DNA of 64,000 bases from Crossaster papposus (lineage: Eukaryota; Echinodermata; Asteroidea; Velatida; Solasteridae). Positions 1-12,327 of the stretch are shown here, in pieces. Each line of letters begins with the position of its first letter. The stretch's first letter is position 1. The notes under the pieces were generated by a model. That model worked only from the letters and a program-made list of their open reading frames with translations. It searched no databases and had not been told where the DNA came from. Location: contig JBAIAA010000262.1 of NCBI GenBank assembly GCA_037893245.1, forward strand, positions 1,302,001 through 1,366,000, given 5' to 3'. A program made the position numbers and the translations under genes.

Positions 1-576
1 CACGCTCCCACTGCAACACTATGCGTAACTATTTTTAATGAAAATGAAATCACTATTAAGAAAATAATTATCCTGAGCAGACCGAGGTTGTGGTCATCCG
101 ACCTCTCCGTTACTGACCAAGAAAGTGTCTACTTCGTCACTCTGAGTCGAGTACCTCAAGTCATACCAAAAACTTGTTAGCAGAGCGAAATTTCGATCTT
201 CGGACCTCTGGGTTATGGGCCCATCACGCTTCCACTGCGCCACTCTGCTTCATGTGAATTTAGAAACAGCAAACAAAATTAAAGGAAAAAATTGTAAAAA
301 CATTCTAAAATATTTATTACATTTGAATAACAGTGAAGCAAAAATACCTCTTTAGCAGAACGAGGTTTTGGTCCTCGGACATCTTGGTTATGGGCCCAGC
401 ACGCTCCCACTGCTCCACTATGCGTAACTATTTTTAATGAAAATGAAATCACTATTAAGGAAATAATTATCCTGAGCAGACCGAGGTTGTGGTCATCCGA
501 CCTCTCCGTTACTGACCAAGAAAGTGTCTACTTCGTCACTCTGAGTCGAGTACCTTAAGTCATACCAAAAACTTGT

Positions 577-648
577 TAGCAGAGCAAGGTTTCGATCCTC
601 GGACCTCTGGGTTATGGGCCCAGCACGCTTCCACTGCGCCACTCTGCT
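577..648 (-). tRNA. tRNA-iMet (CAT)-like copy, one substitution
   Basis: C-type module with intact acceptor stem (AGCAGAG/CTCTGCT plus discriminator A), D arm, anticodon arm (CTGGG, loop CCCATAA, CCCAG) and variable loop AGGTC. The T stem has one change giving a G-U pair. Box A and box B are present, and a T5 run follows the 3' end after 5 nt. Expression is not known. Confidence 0.7.
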
Positions 649-3468
649 TCATGTGAATTTAGAAACAGCAAACAAAATTAAAGGAATAAATTGTAAAAAC
701 ATTCTAAAATATTTATTACATTTGAATAACAGTGAAGCAAAAATACCTCTTTAGCAGAACGAGGTTTTGGTCCTCGGACATCTTGGTTATGGGCCCAGCA
801 CGCTCCCACTGCTCCACTATGCGTAACTATTTTTAATGAAAATGAAATCACTATTAAGGAAATAATTATCCTGAGCAGACCGAGGTTGTGGTCATCCGAC
901 CTCTCCGTTACTGACCAAGAAAGTGTCTACTTCGTCACTCTGAGTAGAGTACCTCAAGTCATACCAAAAACTTGTTAGCAGAGCGATGTTTCAATCCTTG
1001 GACCTCTGGGTTATGGGCCCAGCACGCTACCACTGCGCCACTCTGCTTCATGTGAATTTAGAAACAACAAACACAATTAAAGCAGACATTCTAAAATATT
1101 TATTAAATTTGAATAACAGTGAAGCAAAAATACCTCTTTAGCAGAGCGAGGTTTGGGTCTACGGACCTCTGGGTTATGGGCCCAGCACGCTCCCACTGCA
1201 ACACTATGCGTAACTATTTTTAATGAAAATGAAATCACTATTAAGGAAATAATTATCCTGAGCAGACCGAGGTTGTGGTCATCCGACCTCTCCGTTACTG
1301 ACCAAGAAAGTGTCTACTTCGTCACTCTGAGTCGAGTACCTCAAGTCATACCAAAAACTTGTTAGCAGAGCGAAATTTCGATCTTCGGACCTCTGGGTTA
1401 TGGGCCCATCACGCTTCCACTGCGCCACTCTGCTTCATGTGAATTTAGAAACAGCAAACAAAATTAAAGGAAAAAATTGTAAAAACATTCTAAAATATTT
1501 ATTACATTTGAATAACAGTGAAGCAAAAATACCTCTTTAGCAGAACGAGGTTTTGGTCCTCGGACATCTTGGTTATGGGCCCAGCACGCTCCCACTGCTC
1601 CACTATGCGTAACTATTTTTAATGAAAATGAAATCACTATTAAGGAAATAATTATCCTGAGCAGACCGAGGTTGTGGTCATCCGACCTCTCCGTTACTGA
1701 CCAAGAAAGTGTCTACTTCGTCACTCTGAGTCGAGTACCTTAAGTCATACCAAAAACTTGTTAGCAGAGCAAGGTTTCGATCCTCGGACCTCTGGGTTAT
1801 GGGCCCAGCACGCGTCCACTGCGCCACTCTGCTTCATGTGAATTTAGAAACAACAAACAAAATTAAAGCAGACATTCTAAAAACATTCTAAAATATGTAT
1901 TACATTTGAATAACAGTGAAGCAAAAATACCTCTTTAGCCGAGCGAGGTTTTGGTCCTCGGACCTCTGTGTTATGGGCCCAGCACGCTCCCACTGCTCCA
2001 CTCTACTTCTTGTGAATTTAGAAACAGCAAACAAAATGAAAGCAGACATTCTAAAAACATTCTAAAATATTTATTAAATTTGAATAACAATGAAGCAAAA
2101 ATACCTCTTTAGCAGAGCGAGGTTTGGGTCTTCGGACCTCTGGATTATGGGCCCAGCACGCTCCCACTGCAACACTCTGCGTAACTATTTATTAATGAAA
2201 ATTAAATCACTATCAAGGAAATAATTATCCGGAGCAGACCGAGGTTGTGGTCATCCGACCTCTCCGTTACTGACCAAGAAAGTGTCTACTTCGTCACTCT
2301 GAGTAGAGTACCTCAAGTCATACCAAAAACTTGTTAGCACAGCGAGGTTTCAATCCTCGGACCTCTGGGTTATGGGCCCAGCACGCTTCCACTGCGCCAC
2401 TCTGCTTCATGTGAATTTAGAAACAACAAACACAATTAAAGCAGACATTCTAAAATATTTATTAAATTTGAATAACAGTGAAGCAAAAATACCTCTTTAG
2501 CAGAGCGAGGTTTGGGTCTACGGACCTCTGGGTTATGGGCCCAGCACGCTCCCACTGCAACACTATGCGCAACTATTTTTAATGAAAATGAAATCACTAT
2601 TAAGGAAATAATTATCCTGAGCAGACCGAAGTTGTGGTCATCCGACCTCTCCGTTACTGACCAAGAAAGTGTCTACTTCGTCACTCTGAGTCGAGTACCT
2701 CAAGTCATACCAAAAACTTGTTAGCAGAGCGAAATTTCGATCTTCGGACCTCTGGGTTATGGGCCCATCACGCTTCCACTGCGCCACTCTGCTTCATGTG
2801 AATTTAGAAACAGCAAACAAAATTAAAGGAAAAAATTGTAAAAACATTCTAAAATATTTATTACATTTGAATAACAGTGAAGCAAAAATACCTCTTTAGC
2901 AGAACGAGGTTTTGGTCCTCGGACATCTTGGTTATGGGCCCAGCACGCTCCCACTGCTCCACTATGCGTAACTATTTTTAATGAAAATGAAATCACTATT
3001 AAGGAAATAATTATCCTGAGCAGACCGAGGTTGTGGTCATCCGACCTCTCCGTTACTGACCAAGAAAGTGTCTACTTCGTCACTCTGAGTAGAGTACCTC
3101 AAGTCATACCAAAAACTTGTTAGCAGAGCGATGTTTCAATCCTTGGACCTCTGGGTTATGGGCCCAGCACGCTACCACTGCGCCACTCTGCTTCATGTGA
3201 ATTTAGAAACAACAAACAAAATTAAAGCAGACATTCTAAAAACATTCTAAAATATGTATTACATTTGAATAACAGTGAAGCAAAAATACCTCTTTAGCCG
3301 AGCGAGGTTTTGGTCCTCGGACCTCTGTGTTATGGGCCCAGCACGCTCCCACTGCTCCACTCTACTTCTTGTGAATTTAGAAACAGCAAACAAAATGAAA
3401 GCAGACATTCTAAAAACATTCTAAAATATTTATTAAATTTGAATAACAATGAAGCAAAAATACCTCTT

Positions 3469-3540
3469 TAGCAGAGCGAGGTTTGGGTCTTCGGACCTCT
3501 GGATTATGGGCCCAGCACGCTCCCACTGCAACACTCTGCG
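3469..3540 (-). pseudogene. A-module tRNA-iMet-like copy next to element 1
   Basis: A-type module: acceptor and anticodon arms resemble initiator tRNA-Met, but position 1 is C, two D-stem bases are changed, and the T loop lacks the TCGA core needed for box B. Its minus-strand 5' end lies 9 bp from the left end of element 1. It keeps a downstream T5 run, as A modules generally do. Probably not functional as a tRNA. Confidence 0.65.
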
Positions 3541-3549
3541 TAACTATTT

Positions 3550-3608
3550 GTACCGCTCAAGACAATGAGGGCGACAGAAGAAACATCAAGCCATTCGTGA
3601 TTCTGGCG
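3550..3608 (+). repeat. Element 1 split direct repeat A1
   Basis: 59 bp identical to 15318-15376. It begins GTACCGCTCAAGAC and ends at TTCTGGCG. It is directly preceded by satellite ACTATTT (3543-3549), the heptamer that also ends B1 at the internal B-A junction. Confidence 0.9.
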
Positions 3609-5989
3609 CCACGCCAGCGGGTGCTCTTGTGCCTCGCTGGCGATATTTGTGATTCCCTGTGGACTTTATGATATTTTGGGGAAATGGGATCGGGAGAGTA
3701 ATGTGTAGTTTGTCGGCATGTTGGAGTGGACCTGTTGGAAACAAATAGCTGGTAAGACTGTTCCTTTTATAAAATGGAAAGTGGGGTAGATCAGCTTGTC
3801 CTGCCAAATTACTTGGCGAGTTTTCTTGGTAAATTAAATGTTGTGTTGTGGGGTCCTACAGTACCAAAAGGTACGGCTGATATGTATAGTTTGATCATTC
3901 TTGTTAGTTCTTATTATTTTAGAGCTGTCGCAAAACTCCACATTTGCCGTATTTCATAGCACAGTACGGCGCTGGTACATGTATATGGTGGCATGATTTT
4001 CCAGTTGCGTCAATAACATGCTCGGGCGTTCGTTTTTATTGTGAGTCGACGGGCCGTGAAGTCAGCGCTGTCGGTGGGCACGCATGGTCGCGCTCGAGTA
4101 ATCTGTTCGGCATTTGTCGAATTCCAACGGTAGGGCGTGGCCGCAGAGTGCGCTCCCTATTACCCCTAGTCCCGGCTGCGTCGGCTGCTATAATTCTCTC
4201 GATCTCCGTTAGATGTTTCTGAACGCCAAACATGGACATCACGTACGATATTGTGGAGGTAAGATAGCCTCATCATTTATTTTTCGAAGATATTCGATTT
4301 ACAAATTGTGCTTATAGATTTCAAATTAAATAGGCGCAGGAACACAAGGCGTCATTGGCATGTTCAGAAGGTTAGCACAAAGTGGATAATATTGCATTCT
4401 CAAGGCTCCCGGTTGTACACAATAGCGGGTTGTGTTTACCCTAGCCTATATTTGATGCTCCATTGTTTTGAGATTTAACATATTTTTGCTAGCAAAAAAA
4501 AAAAAAAAAAAAAGGCCGACAAGCACTTTGAATTGTGATAGATGCCGATTTTATTGGAGATATATAAAAATATATATATATATGAAATAAATTCAGGATA
4601 CGAGTTATAATAACTTTGGCATATTTATTTATGGACGGACTGTTTCGTACCGTGTGACACTCATGTATATACACATATAATCTCATTTTATATAGTCGGG
4701 CGAAGTTTGGGATCGGCTCCATTTGATCCCTATTTTATACATTCCAAGCGTAGGTTACGGAACATGTGTTTATCACAGTGCATAGGTTTTAACAGCCAAG
4801 TGGCTATATAAGTCCGTGATATTATTTAAACACTGACAGCAGTTGGCACTCTTAGCCATTCCGTTTTTGCCCTTTTGTGTTCGTATTTCAATTATCAACG
4901 TCTTTCCATTTCCAGGAGAAGCCGGGCGCCTACGAGGGCATGCATAGAGACTAAGGCAAGCCCCGCTTCTAAAGGGCTTTGTGCTGCGTTCAAAATCTCT
5001 GCCAATTTTTTTGAGAACCTGCGTCAAGACGGCTGGGAAGACGTAGACCAGTTGTTCGGTCTGGACAAGGGGTGGCTCGGCCACCCTTTGACCCTGGCTC
5101 CGAAAGGGGGTAAGCGGCAAAATTTCGAGCGGCTGATGGCTCGTGTGGAGGCCGGCCCACTCGGTGAACAGTTTTTCTCGGCAGGCCGACCAAACTGCGT
5201 AAAACTCACACTGGCACCGGGGCTTGACACACCGGCACTGCAAGGATCAGGCCCCGGGTCTGACTCACAGTACGTCAACGGCTGACGTCGCCGTCCAGGG
5301 GACTGCATCCACCTCGGACTTACAGGTGAATTAAGTATTTATACATCAAGTCTAATTGCGATATACATGTGTAAAATGGTGAATAAGGCAGTGGTTTATA
5401 GTTGTGGTATTCTGGTACGTATGTGACATTCGCCGAAATTACAGACCCGATATATTATGGATATCGTGCTGGATAGGAATACATTTAACATTATTGGCAG
5501 ATGGAACAAAGACAATTCGTTGAGCTTAGATTTTGATCTGGAGTCCCTTACATCTTGAGTCTATACCCCAGAGACAATGTATAGAAATTATGGGGAAGGG
5601 TTTGAGAAACTCCATGAAAGTATCTGTAGCCAAATTTTGAGCCGATAGTTTGATTAAAAACCGAACACGTACTGTGAAATGTTATTTTGAGTTCGGTCTC
5701 GAACCTACAGGAGCGTGGATTGTAAAAGGTTAGATCTGAGGTTGGACCTCGAGGTTAAACGGAGATGGGCAATGATATTTGGCGAAATTATTATAAATCC
5801 ACACAAAACCCTGTGGAGATTCACTGAAAGTTTGTTTTGGTTTAGGGTCGGACCTAGAGATGAAAAGGGTCCGAATTGCTCAAGAAGAAACAGGATGAGT
5901 TAAATTTAGGTTTCTATTCAGAGCTTGCAATGACCTCATAAGGGGTAGGTTTCCATTAAATAATTTGATTAATCAGATTCAAATTCTTA
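3609..5989. other. Element 1 left body, no recognised gene; possible exon remnants
   Basis: No protein family recognised. Splice-like signals are present: a short ATG frame from 4232 ending GTGGAG with donor GTAAGA at 4259, an acceptor TTTCCAG ending at 4915, then a GC-richer open stretch to a donor CAG/GTGAAT at 5325/5326. Joining the first two in phase 0 reaches a stop after 12 further codons; the longer plus-strand frame over this stretch (stop ending at 5285) is in another phase. This could be a decayed untranslated leader, a degenerate gag or captured host sequence. Simple sequence: A20 at 4494-4513 and a TA run near 4561-4582. Confidence 0.3.
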
Positions 5990-8310
5990 GGTTGGACCTC
6001 GAGGCAGTAAGATAGGGGCTCCCGAAAGAAATTGTATAAGTTCAGATGCCGAGGTTGGACCTCAAGGGGGCAAAGGGCAGGGTCCTCCGAAATAAATCAT
6101 TTTAATAAATTGAGCAGATTCAGAGGTTGGACCTCGAAGTGGCAATGGGCTGGGTCCCTAAAAGAAAACTTGTAAACCAGAGTTAGTTCAGATTTCGAGG
6201 TTGGACCTCGTAGTGGCAAGGGGCTGGGTCCCTAAAAGAAAACTTGTAAACCAGAGTTAGTTCAGATTTCGAGGTTGGACCTCGTAGTGGCAAGGGGCTG
6301 GGTCCCTAAAAGAAAACTTGTAAACCAGAGTTAGTTCAGATTTCGAGGTTGGACCTCGTAGTGGCAAGGGGCTGGGTCCCCGAAAGAAATCATTTTAACT
6401 AAATTAAGTTCAGATTTCAAGGTTGGATCTCAAGGTCGCAAAGGGCTGGGTCCCCCAAAAGAAATACATTTGACCAAATTAAGTTCAGATGGTGAGGTGG
6501 GACCTCTTAGTGCCACGGGGCTGGGTCCCCAGAAAGAAATAACTTTGACCAATTAAGTTCAGATGCCGGAGTAGCACCTCGATAGGGCAAGGGGCATGGT
6601 TCCCAAAGGAAATCCTTAAAACTAAATTCAGTTCAGATTCCGAGGTTGGACCTCGAGATGGTAAGGGGCTGGGTCCTCAAAAAGAAATGTTGACCAAATT
6701 AGGTTCAGATGCCGAGGTGGGACCTCGAAGTGCCTCGGGACTGGGTCCCCAGAAAGTAATAATTTTGACCAAATTGAGTTCATATGACGAGGTGTGACCT
6801 CGAAGTGCCATGGGCTGGGTCCCCAGAAAGAAATAATTTTGACAAAATTGAGTTCAGGTGCCGAGGTGGGACCTCGAAGTGCCACGGGGCTGGGTCCCCA
6901 GAAAGAAATAATTTTGACCAAATTGAGTTCAGATGCCGAGGTGTACCCTCGGAGTGCCATGGGCTGGGTCCCCAGAAAGAAATAATTTTGACAAAATTGA
7001 GTTAATTTGCCGAGGTGGGACCTCGAAGTGCCACGGGGCTGGGTTCCCCTAAGGAAATAATTTTGACCAAATTGAGTTCAGATGCCGAGGTGGGACCTCG
7101 TAGTGGCAAGGGGCTGGGTCCCTAAAAGAAAACTTGTAAACCAGAGTTAGTTCAGATTTCGAGGTTGGACCTCGTAGTGGCAAGGGGCTGGGTCCCCGAA
7201 AGAAATCATTTTAACTAAATTAAGTTCAGATTTCAAGGTTGGATCTCAAGGTCGCAAAGGGCTGGGTCCCCCAAAAGAAATACATTTGACCAAATTAAGT
7301 TCAGATGGTGAGGTGGGACCTCTTAGTGCCACGGGGCTGGGTCCCCAGAAAGAAATAACTTTGACCAATTAAGTTCAGATGCCGGAGTAGCACCTCGATA
7401 GGGCAAGGGGCATGGTTCCCAAAGGAAATCCTTAAAACTAAATTCAGTTCAGATTCCGAGGTTGGACCTCGAGATGGTAAGGGGCTGGGTCCTCAAAAAG
7501 AAATGTTGACCAAATTAGGTTCAGATGCCGAGGTGGGACCTCGAAGTGCCTCGGGACTGGGTCCCCAGAAAGTAATAATTTTGACCAAATTGAGTTCATA
7601 TGACGAGGTGTGACCTCGAAGTGCCATGGGCTGGGTCCCCAGAAAGAAATAATTTTGACAAAATTGAGTTCAGGTGCCGAGGTGGGACCTCGAAGTGCCA
7701 CGGGGCTGGGTCCCCAGAAAGAAATAATTTTGACCAAATTGAGTTCAGATGCCGAGGTGTACCCTCGGAGTGCCATGGGCTGGGTCCCCAGAAAGAAATA
7801 ATTTTGACAAAATTGAGTTAATTTGCCGAGGTGGGACCTCGAAGTGCCACGGGGCTGGGTTCCCCTAAGGAAATAATTTTGACCAAATTGAGTTCAGATG
7901 CCGAGGTGGGACCTCGAAGTGCCACGGGGCTGGGTCCCAAAAAGAAAACCCTTCTATCTAATTAGGGTAAGATGCCGAGAGTGGACGTCGAGGTGCAAGG
8001 GCTAGGGTTCCCGAAATAAATCATTTTGATCAAATTAAGTTTAAAAGCCGAGGTGGGACCTCGAAGTGCGAGGGGATGGTCCCCAGAAAGAAAGCCTTTA
8101 ACCAAATTAAGTATAGATATCGAGGTTGGACCTCGAGTTGGCTATGGGCAGGGTTCCCGAAAGAAATCCTGTTATCCAAATTGAGTTCAGATGCCGAGTT
8201 TGGACCTCGGGGTAACAATAGGCAGGTCACCCCTGAAAGAAATGTGATATATCAAAGTAAAATGTTGATTTACCGGTTGAACCTCAAATAAATAGGTTGG
8301 GTTCCCTTTA
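5990..8310 (+). repeat. Minisatellite of about 74-76 bp with a hairpin core
   Basis: Tandem degenerate units of about 74-76 bp. Each carries a short inverted repeat of the form CGAGGT-3 nt-ACCTCG, then a GGGGCTGGGTCCCC-like block, an A-rich AGAAAGAAATAATTTTGACC-like segment, and AGTTCAGATG. Three successive units near 6191, 6265 and 6339 are spaced exactly 74 bp. Isolated older copies of the hairpin lie outside (near 5737 and 8745), suggesting spread from an ancestral site. Open frames here are repeat read-through, not proteins. Confidence 0.9.
6279..7910 (+). repeat. 816-bp tandem duplication inside the minisatellite
   Basis: The stretch from about 6279 to 7094 is repeated at about 7095 to 7910 with a constant 816-bp offset; the central parts (6628-7005 and 7444-7821) look identical. 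The duplication covers about eleven minisatellite units and is recent compared with divergence among units. Confidence 0.85.
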
Positions 8311-9879
8311 AGAAATCTGATAAATTTGGTAAATTCGAGGATGAGCCCAAAGAACACTGATTAAGTTTGGCGGGTCTATGCCCTTTGGGTCTGCAATTTA
8401 TGATATTTGCAGCGCCTTGAGTAAACACATGTTATGTACATATGCACAGTACCGATACGTGTGTGCGTCGGTGTGCGCGCATTGTTAGCGTTTCGGCAAA
8501 AAAAATCGGCTAAAATTAACAATGTTTCAATTTGTTTATAATAAGTGATGGCATACCAACATTTAGAGCCGAGACTGGGCCTTAGGATGCACTGGGCAGG
8601 AGGCCAAAATTGTTTGATTAATTAAGGTTCTGGGTCCCAATTTAATTCCCAAGGTAGCGTTGTTAAAGGATTCAAGTTTTAGGCGCCAAGGAAGTAAGAG
8701 GACGAGACCCTATATTTGAGTTTAGAGTTTCATGAATTTTGGATCCGAGGTTGGACCTCAAAGTATACTTGGGCTTTGCCCGAAATGGGTTATGGTGAGG
8801 AGATAAATCCCCGAATTTGACAGACAAATCATGAAGAACGGCCGCTACTGAGGAGTGTAAATTATTACTGGTATTTACCGATAAAATATATTCTGGGGTA
8901 GGGTACAGCCATATTTTCACGAGAGGTATTACCATTTTTAAATTAACAGGTGTACAGTGTACATGTACTCATAACAGTGATAATAACCGATTATACCAAG
9001 CTTAAAAGTCCAGAATGGGCTCTTTTAACCATTGTACCGTCCGGCATATTCAATTTCAATCACAGAAATGAAACTTAATATAGAGCTGCACCTGCTTTAA
9101 ATTGAGATGATGTATCTGAGCTCAAAAGGGCTGAGCCTCGATCAACTCATAGATTCATAGAAAATACATGAATTTGTGGGCTTGTCAATTACATTAACAA
9201 TAAATACACAGGTGATATTTGTAATATAAGGAGAATAAGATTGCATAGGCAGATGCATCTTCATGTACATGTATTTACATTTAAAACATCATGTAAAGTA
9301 ACTTGAAGAGGTCGAGTATCACTCGATGTCACCAGAGTGCCCTTAGCATTGCAGGCAACATAATAAATGTGGCTGCCCCCTTCCCCCTTATTCAAGTCAT
9401 TTTAATTTGGGTGTGCATGTACGTAGCTCTGGTAGCCTAGGGATACATGCAGGGCGGATGAACTCTTGTCTGTTTACTGGGGTGAGCCAAGACTGGTGTA
9501 TAGCAAAGAGATTACACTTGAAGCAATTTTGTAAAGAGCGATGAATGCGCTCTACATTGGTACGGGGGAGTTTAGGCAGATACAACAGTATTATCCATCC
9601 ACATTATTCTTGCCTGCTAGTGGCAGGTTCCGTCGGCGTTTGTTTGTTTGTTTGTTGGGGTGTTTGTTTGTTTGTTTATGTGAATGCAGGCGAAATCCGC
9701 TTTAGAGGTCTACAAACTAAGCGTCGGTAGCTTCTTAAAGGTTGTACTGTCACTGGCTACATGGCATATGTGATGTCCATTTTCAGGAAGTATGTTGACA
9801 AATTCACGCCACTGTCCATCGCCGACATCAAAGTAAAACAGATGTACGTAAATATTCTCACATAGTGGCACAAACAAAA
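8311..9879. other. Element 1 middle body, no recognised gene
   Basis: No coding region recognised on either strand. It holds one isolated minisatellite hairpin near 8745-8765 and a GTTT-rich microsatellite at about 9637-9680. Stop codons are frequent in all frames. Confidence 0.4.
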
Positions 9880-10139
9880 ACCATGGAATCCAAGGTTCAG
9901 GATATAGCTAAAGATTCTGACCAAGTATCGGGTAAAGATTCTGACAAACGGTCGAGGTTTGCCCTTTAAGCATTTAGGTTTGAACGCCCTTTTCGGCCGA
10001 CACTAAGGCGTGAAAGGGGTGTGTTTAGACCCTTGAAACAGGGCTAACGGCCTAGAGAAAATTCTCGGCAGGGCCAACATGGTCGGGGTTACGGTCAGAG
10101 AGAAAAACGTGTTAAATTGCAGGGTCGGTCAATTATGTA
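9880..10139 (+). pseudogene. Possible decayed Gag C-terminal basic region
   Basis: Read from the ATG at about 9880, this frame gives an acidic/serine stretch and then a basic, Arg/Gly-rich stretch containing FRFERPFRP and HGRGYGQREKR, broken by in-frame stops. A basic Arg/Gly-rich nucleic-acid-binding tail upstream of the polymerase is common in DIRS-order Gag proteins, and the position 0.7 kb before the RT remnant fits. No zinc knuckle was seen. The assignment rests on composition and position only. Confidence 0.35.
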
Positions 10140-10854
10140 AGCATTGGAAGATCATTTTAACATAAAATGCTGACAGGTTTGGTCTATGGGCTTTCGATGA
10201 TGTGTTATTTACACCCTTTTGTAGGCGGAGAAAGTATATGGCTTCTCCTTTATAGTGCATAGCCTTGGGTATTTTAATATTTGGCTGGAACATATACAAT
10301 GCGTTAATAAACTTATTTATGAGCACGAGATGCATTTTGTTGGCCTTGGAGAGGCATAGAGATAGATATCAAAATAAAACTATGAATGACGTAAAAGAAT
10401 CATGTTTTCTAGTTGTCCTTTCTCGGGGGCACATACGTATAACGTTCCTACCCTTTTAATACTAATAGTAACTTTGCGATACTTAGCAGTACTGAAGCGT
10501 CACGCGTGGGAGAGGTCCTTTATTCGGTGTTTCGATCTCTTCGCAGCCCAAGCAGGAGAGCTAGAAAGAAAATCCTCAGTTGGGTGGACATATCCGGGAA
10601 ACCCGTAAGTGTACCTAGCTTGTGTGCGCCAAACCCTCTAGATGTCATTTCAGGTCGTGCCTTGCCAGATGTGCAAGCACTGCTGTTTAGAGATCCAGAC
10701 CATTTAGTAGCTGGATAGCCTCGAATGTGAGCCCGGATCTTTGGGACTTCGTTTTTTGGTGAGTCGTGGATGGTCCCGTTGTATCTAGATGGCAGCGTAA
10801 AGGGGTAGAGATTAAAAGAAAGAACAATATATATAAACAAATCTACAATTCGAC

Positions 10855-12327
10855 ATGCCCCCACAAAAGTATTTTGCAAACGCCCCTTTGTGTTGTAAGT
10901 TCGTTCCCTTCATAAATGAGACCCTAACTAAGAGGCTTATACAAAGTTCCGTGGAGCTTTTGGGGAAGACGAGCAAAATTCAACCGCCCAGATGTGTAAA
11001 TGTCCCATCCATTGAACCCCAAAAGCCAAGACTACATGTAGTTATGTCGATGAAGGGGCCAAATCTTTGGTGTAAAGACACACCTTTCAAATTAGTTCCC
11101 TTGGGCGAGATTGCCAAGTTCATTGACAATAATGGATTCTTCCTTTTCAGCCACTAATGATGCACGAGGTTACAAGCAAATACTTTTGTCGGAATTGTCA
11201 AACCCTTTGTGGCCTCGAGTGGGCAAGTTACTATTTGGTTTGTGATTTTCATCATGGCTAAAGCACCGGACTATCCACACTGAGGTTTAGAAAGATGGCC
11301 GTTTCACTTGTATTCGTTTCACAGTACTCAGAGATGGCAAGGCTTTTGACAGGGCTCTGATATCGCTTTGTGTGGTTTGCTACATAAACTCACATTTTGG
11401 GTTCTTCTTCAATCTGGAAAAGAGTCATCTTCACCCATCCTCTAGCATGATTCATCTGGGTCTGGGAAATCTGTTAATAAAATCCATTTCGAGACTAGAC
11501 AATGTCTACCTCACTCCGCTCACACAAAAAGTGCGAGCCAAGAATTCCTTCTTGCGTTTTATAAATTCATTCTCACAGCCAATATCTTGGAAAATGGAAC
11601 ACCATGCGCCAGTGACTTGATGAGTTCAGACACTTTCGTTGGGGAGGAGTCTCAGTGGTGGATCCGTTAGGAAACGCTAGTTTTAGAGATTACTGGTCTC
11701 CAGAAATTCTAGTTGGGGCAGACATCTGCTGCAAGGAGGCCTTTGCTTTGTATTTTGACCTGCAGTCAGTTTCAGACTCATTGTGGGATAGGTCGGTTGA
11801 CGTGACAGCTGACTCTTTGGCTCTCTTCAACGTTTGGAGCAATCGCAGAGCAAAGTCAACAGTTTTGGCAACCCCTTGTTTAAGTCGATTTTCACCCCGA
11901 TCTTAGAGGGCAACTGCACTTTGCATTCGAGATGGATCCCGTTTAAGCAAACCCAGCAGACGTCCATTCAAGAGAATTATCACGAGCTGACGCTCAGTTA
12001 TCCAATTCAGTCTGGAAGCTGCTTCAGAAGGAGTCGAGAGGCGCTCGCGGCTTCATGTTTGACTTGATGGCACTTCCTTTAAATGTGCCGAAAGGATTAG
12101 CGGGTCTGCATTACTCGAGGGATCCAGTGCCCGGGTCGTCGGGTGTAAATGTATTTGCCCAGCAGTGCCCAGTTGGTGAAGAGCTTTGTTTTCCACCTTT
12201 CGTTATGATTGCTTCACTCATTCGACCGCAACAGGTATGGGGTTACGTGAAGGTTACTATGGTGGTGCCAAACACCCTCACCCGTAGCCATGGTGGCCGC
12301 GTCTGTCTTCTTTTACGAATCGCTTGA
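10855..12327 (+). pseudogene. Decayed DIRS-type reverse transcriptase/RNase H
   Basis: A run of fragments in changing frames reads in order as a DIRS-order polymerase. 10855-11157: N-terminal RT part with the IEPQKPRLH and NLWCKDTPFKL blocks. From about 11155: motif A as NDARGYKQILLS, then GLEWASYYLV after a frame change, then stops where the palm and catalytic Asp-Asp should be. From about 11610: RNase H, starting LMSSD, then a frameshift into RWGG, then CKEAFAL (Glu) and VDVTADSLAL (Asp). 11944-12327: one uninterrupted frame with ANPADVHSREL, FDLMAL, GVNVFAQ and FPPFVMI, typical of the segment after RNase H in this lineage. At least three frame changes and several stops make it non-functional. 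Its sequence is clearly unlike the polymerase of element 2, so it belongs to another DIRS lineage. Confidence 0.75.

Larger units (their letters stand above)
1..3549 (-). repeat. Initiator-tRNA-Met-derived satellite, block 1
   Basis: Tandem array of units built from three 72-bp minus-strand modules resembling initiator tRNA-Met, separated by AT-rich linkers. Larger repeats are visible: the first 1185 bases recur from 1186, and a related segment recurs 1359 bp later at 2545 (1359 = 1185 + 174, one extra module-plus-linker). Several C modules here have a single change giving a G-U pair in the T stem (for example 577-648) and keep an A5 run just upstream on the plus strand, which is a T5 terminator for minus-strand transcription. 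The block stops in the linker after an A module (3469-3540), where element 1 is inserted. No protein-coding gene is supported; short open frames here are tRNA sequence read as codons. Confidence 0.95.

Noticed and set aside
1153-2724. Plus-strand frames of 70 codons starting MGLRTSG, repeated in several places
   Set aside because: Antisense read-through of A and B tRNA modules; no start context, no family, and they break wherever the satellite variant changes.
4773-5308. Overlapping frames on both strands around 4.8-5.3 kb as a protein gene
   Set aside because: Open frames exist in several phases because the stretch is GC-richer; no family was recognised and splice phases do not support the longest one. 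Kept only as a possible exon relic.
6628-7776. Two identical 110-codon minus-strand frames that look like a repeat protein
   Set aside because: They are translations of the minisatellite; the duplication is the 816-bp DNA repeat.
10520-10879. 119-codon minus-strand frame
   Set aside because: No recognised domain; it runs antisense across the region just before the decayed polymerase and has no support.
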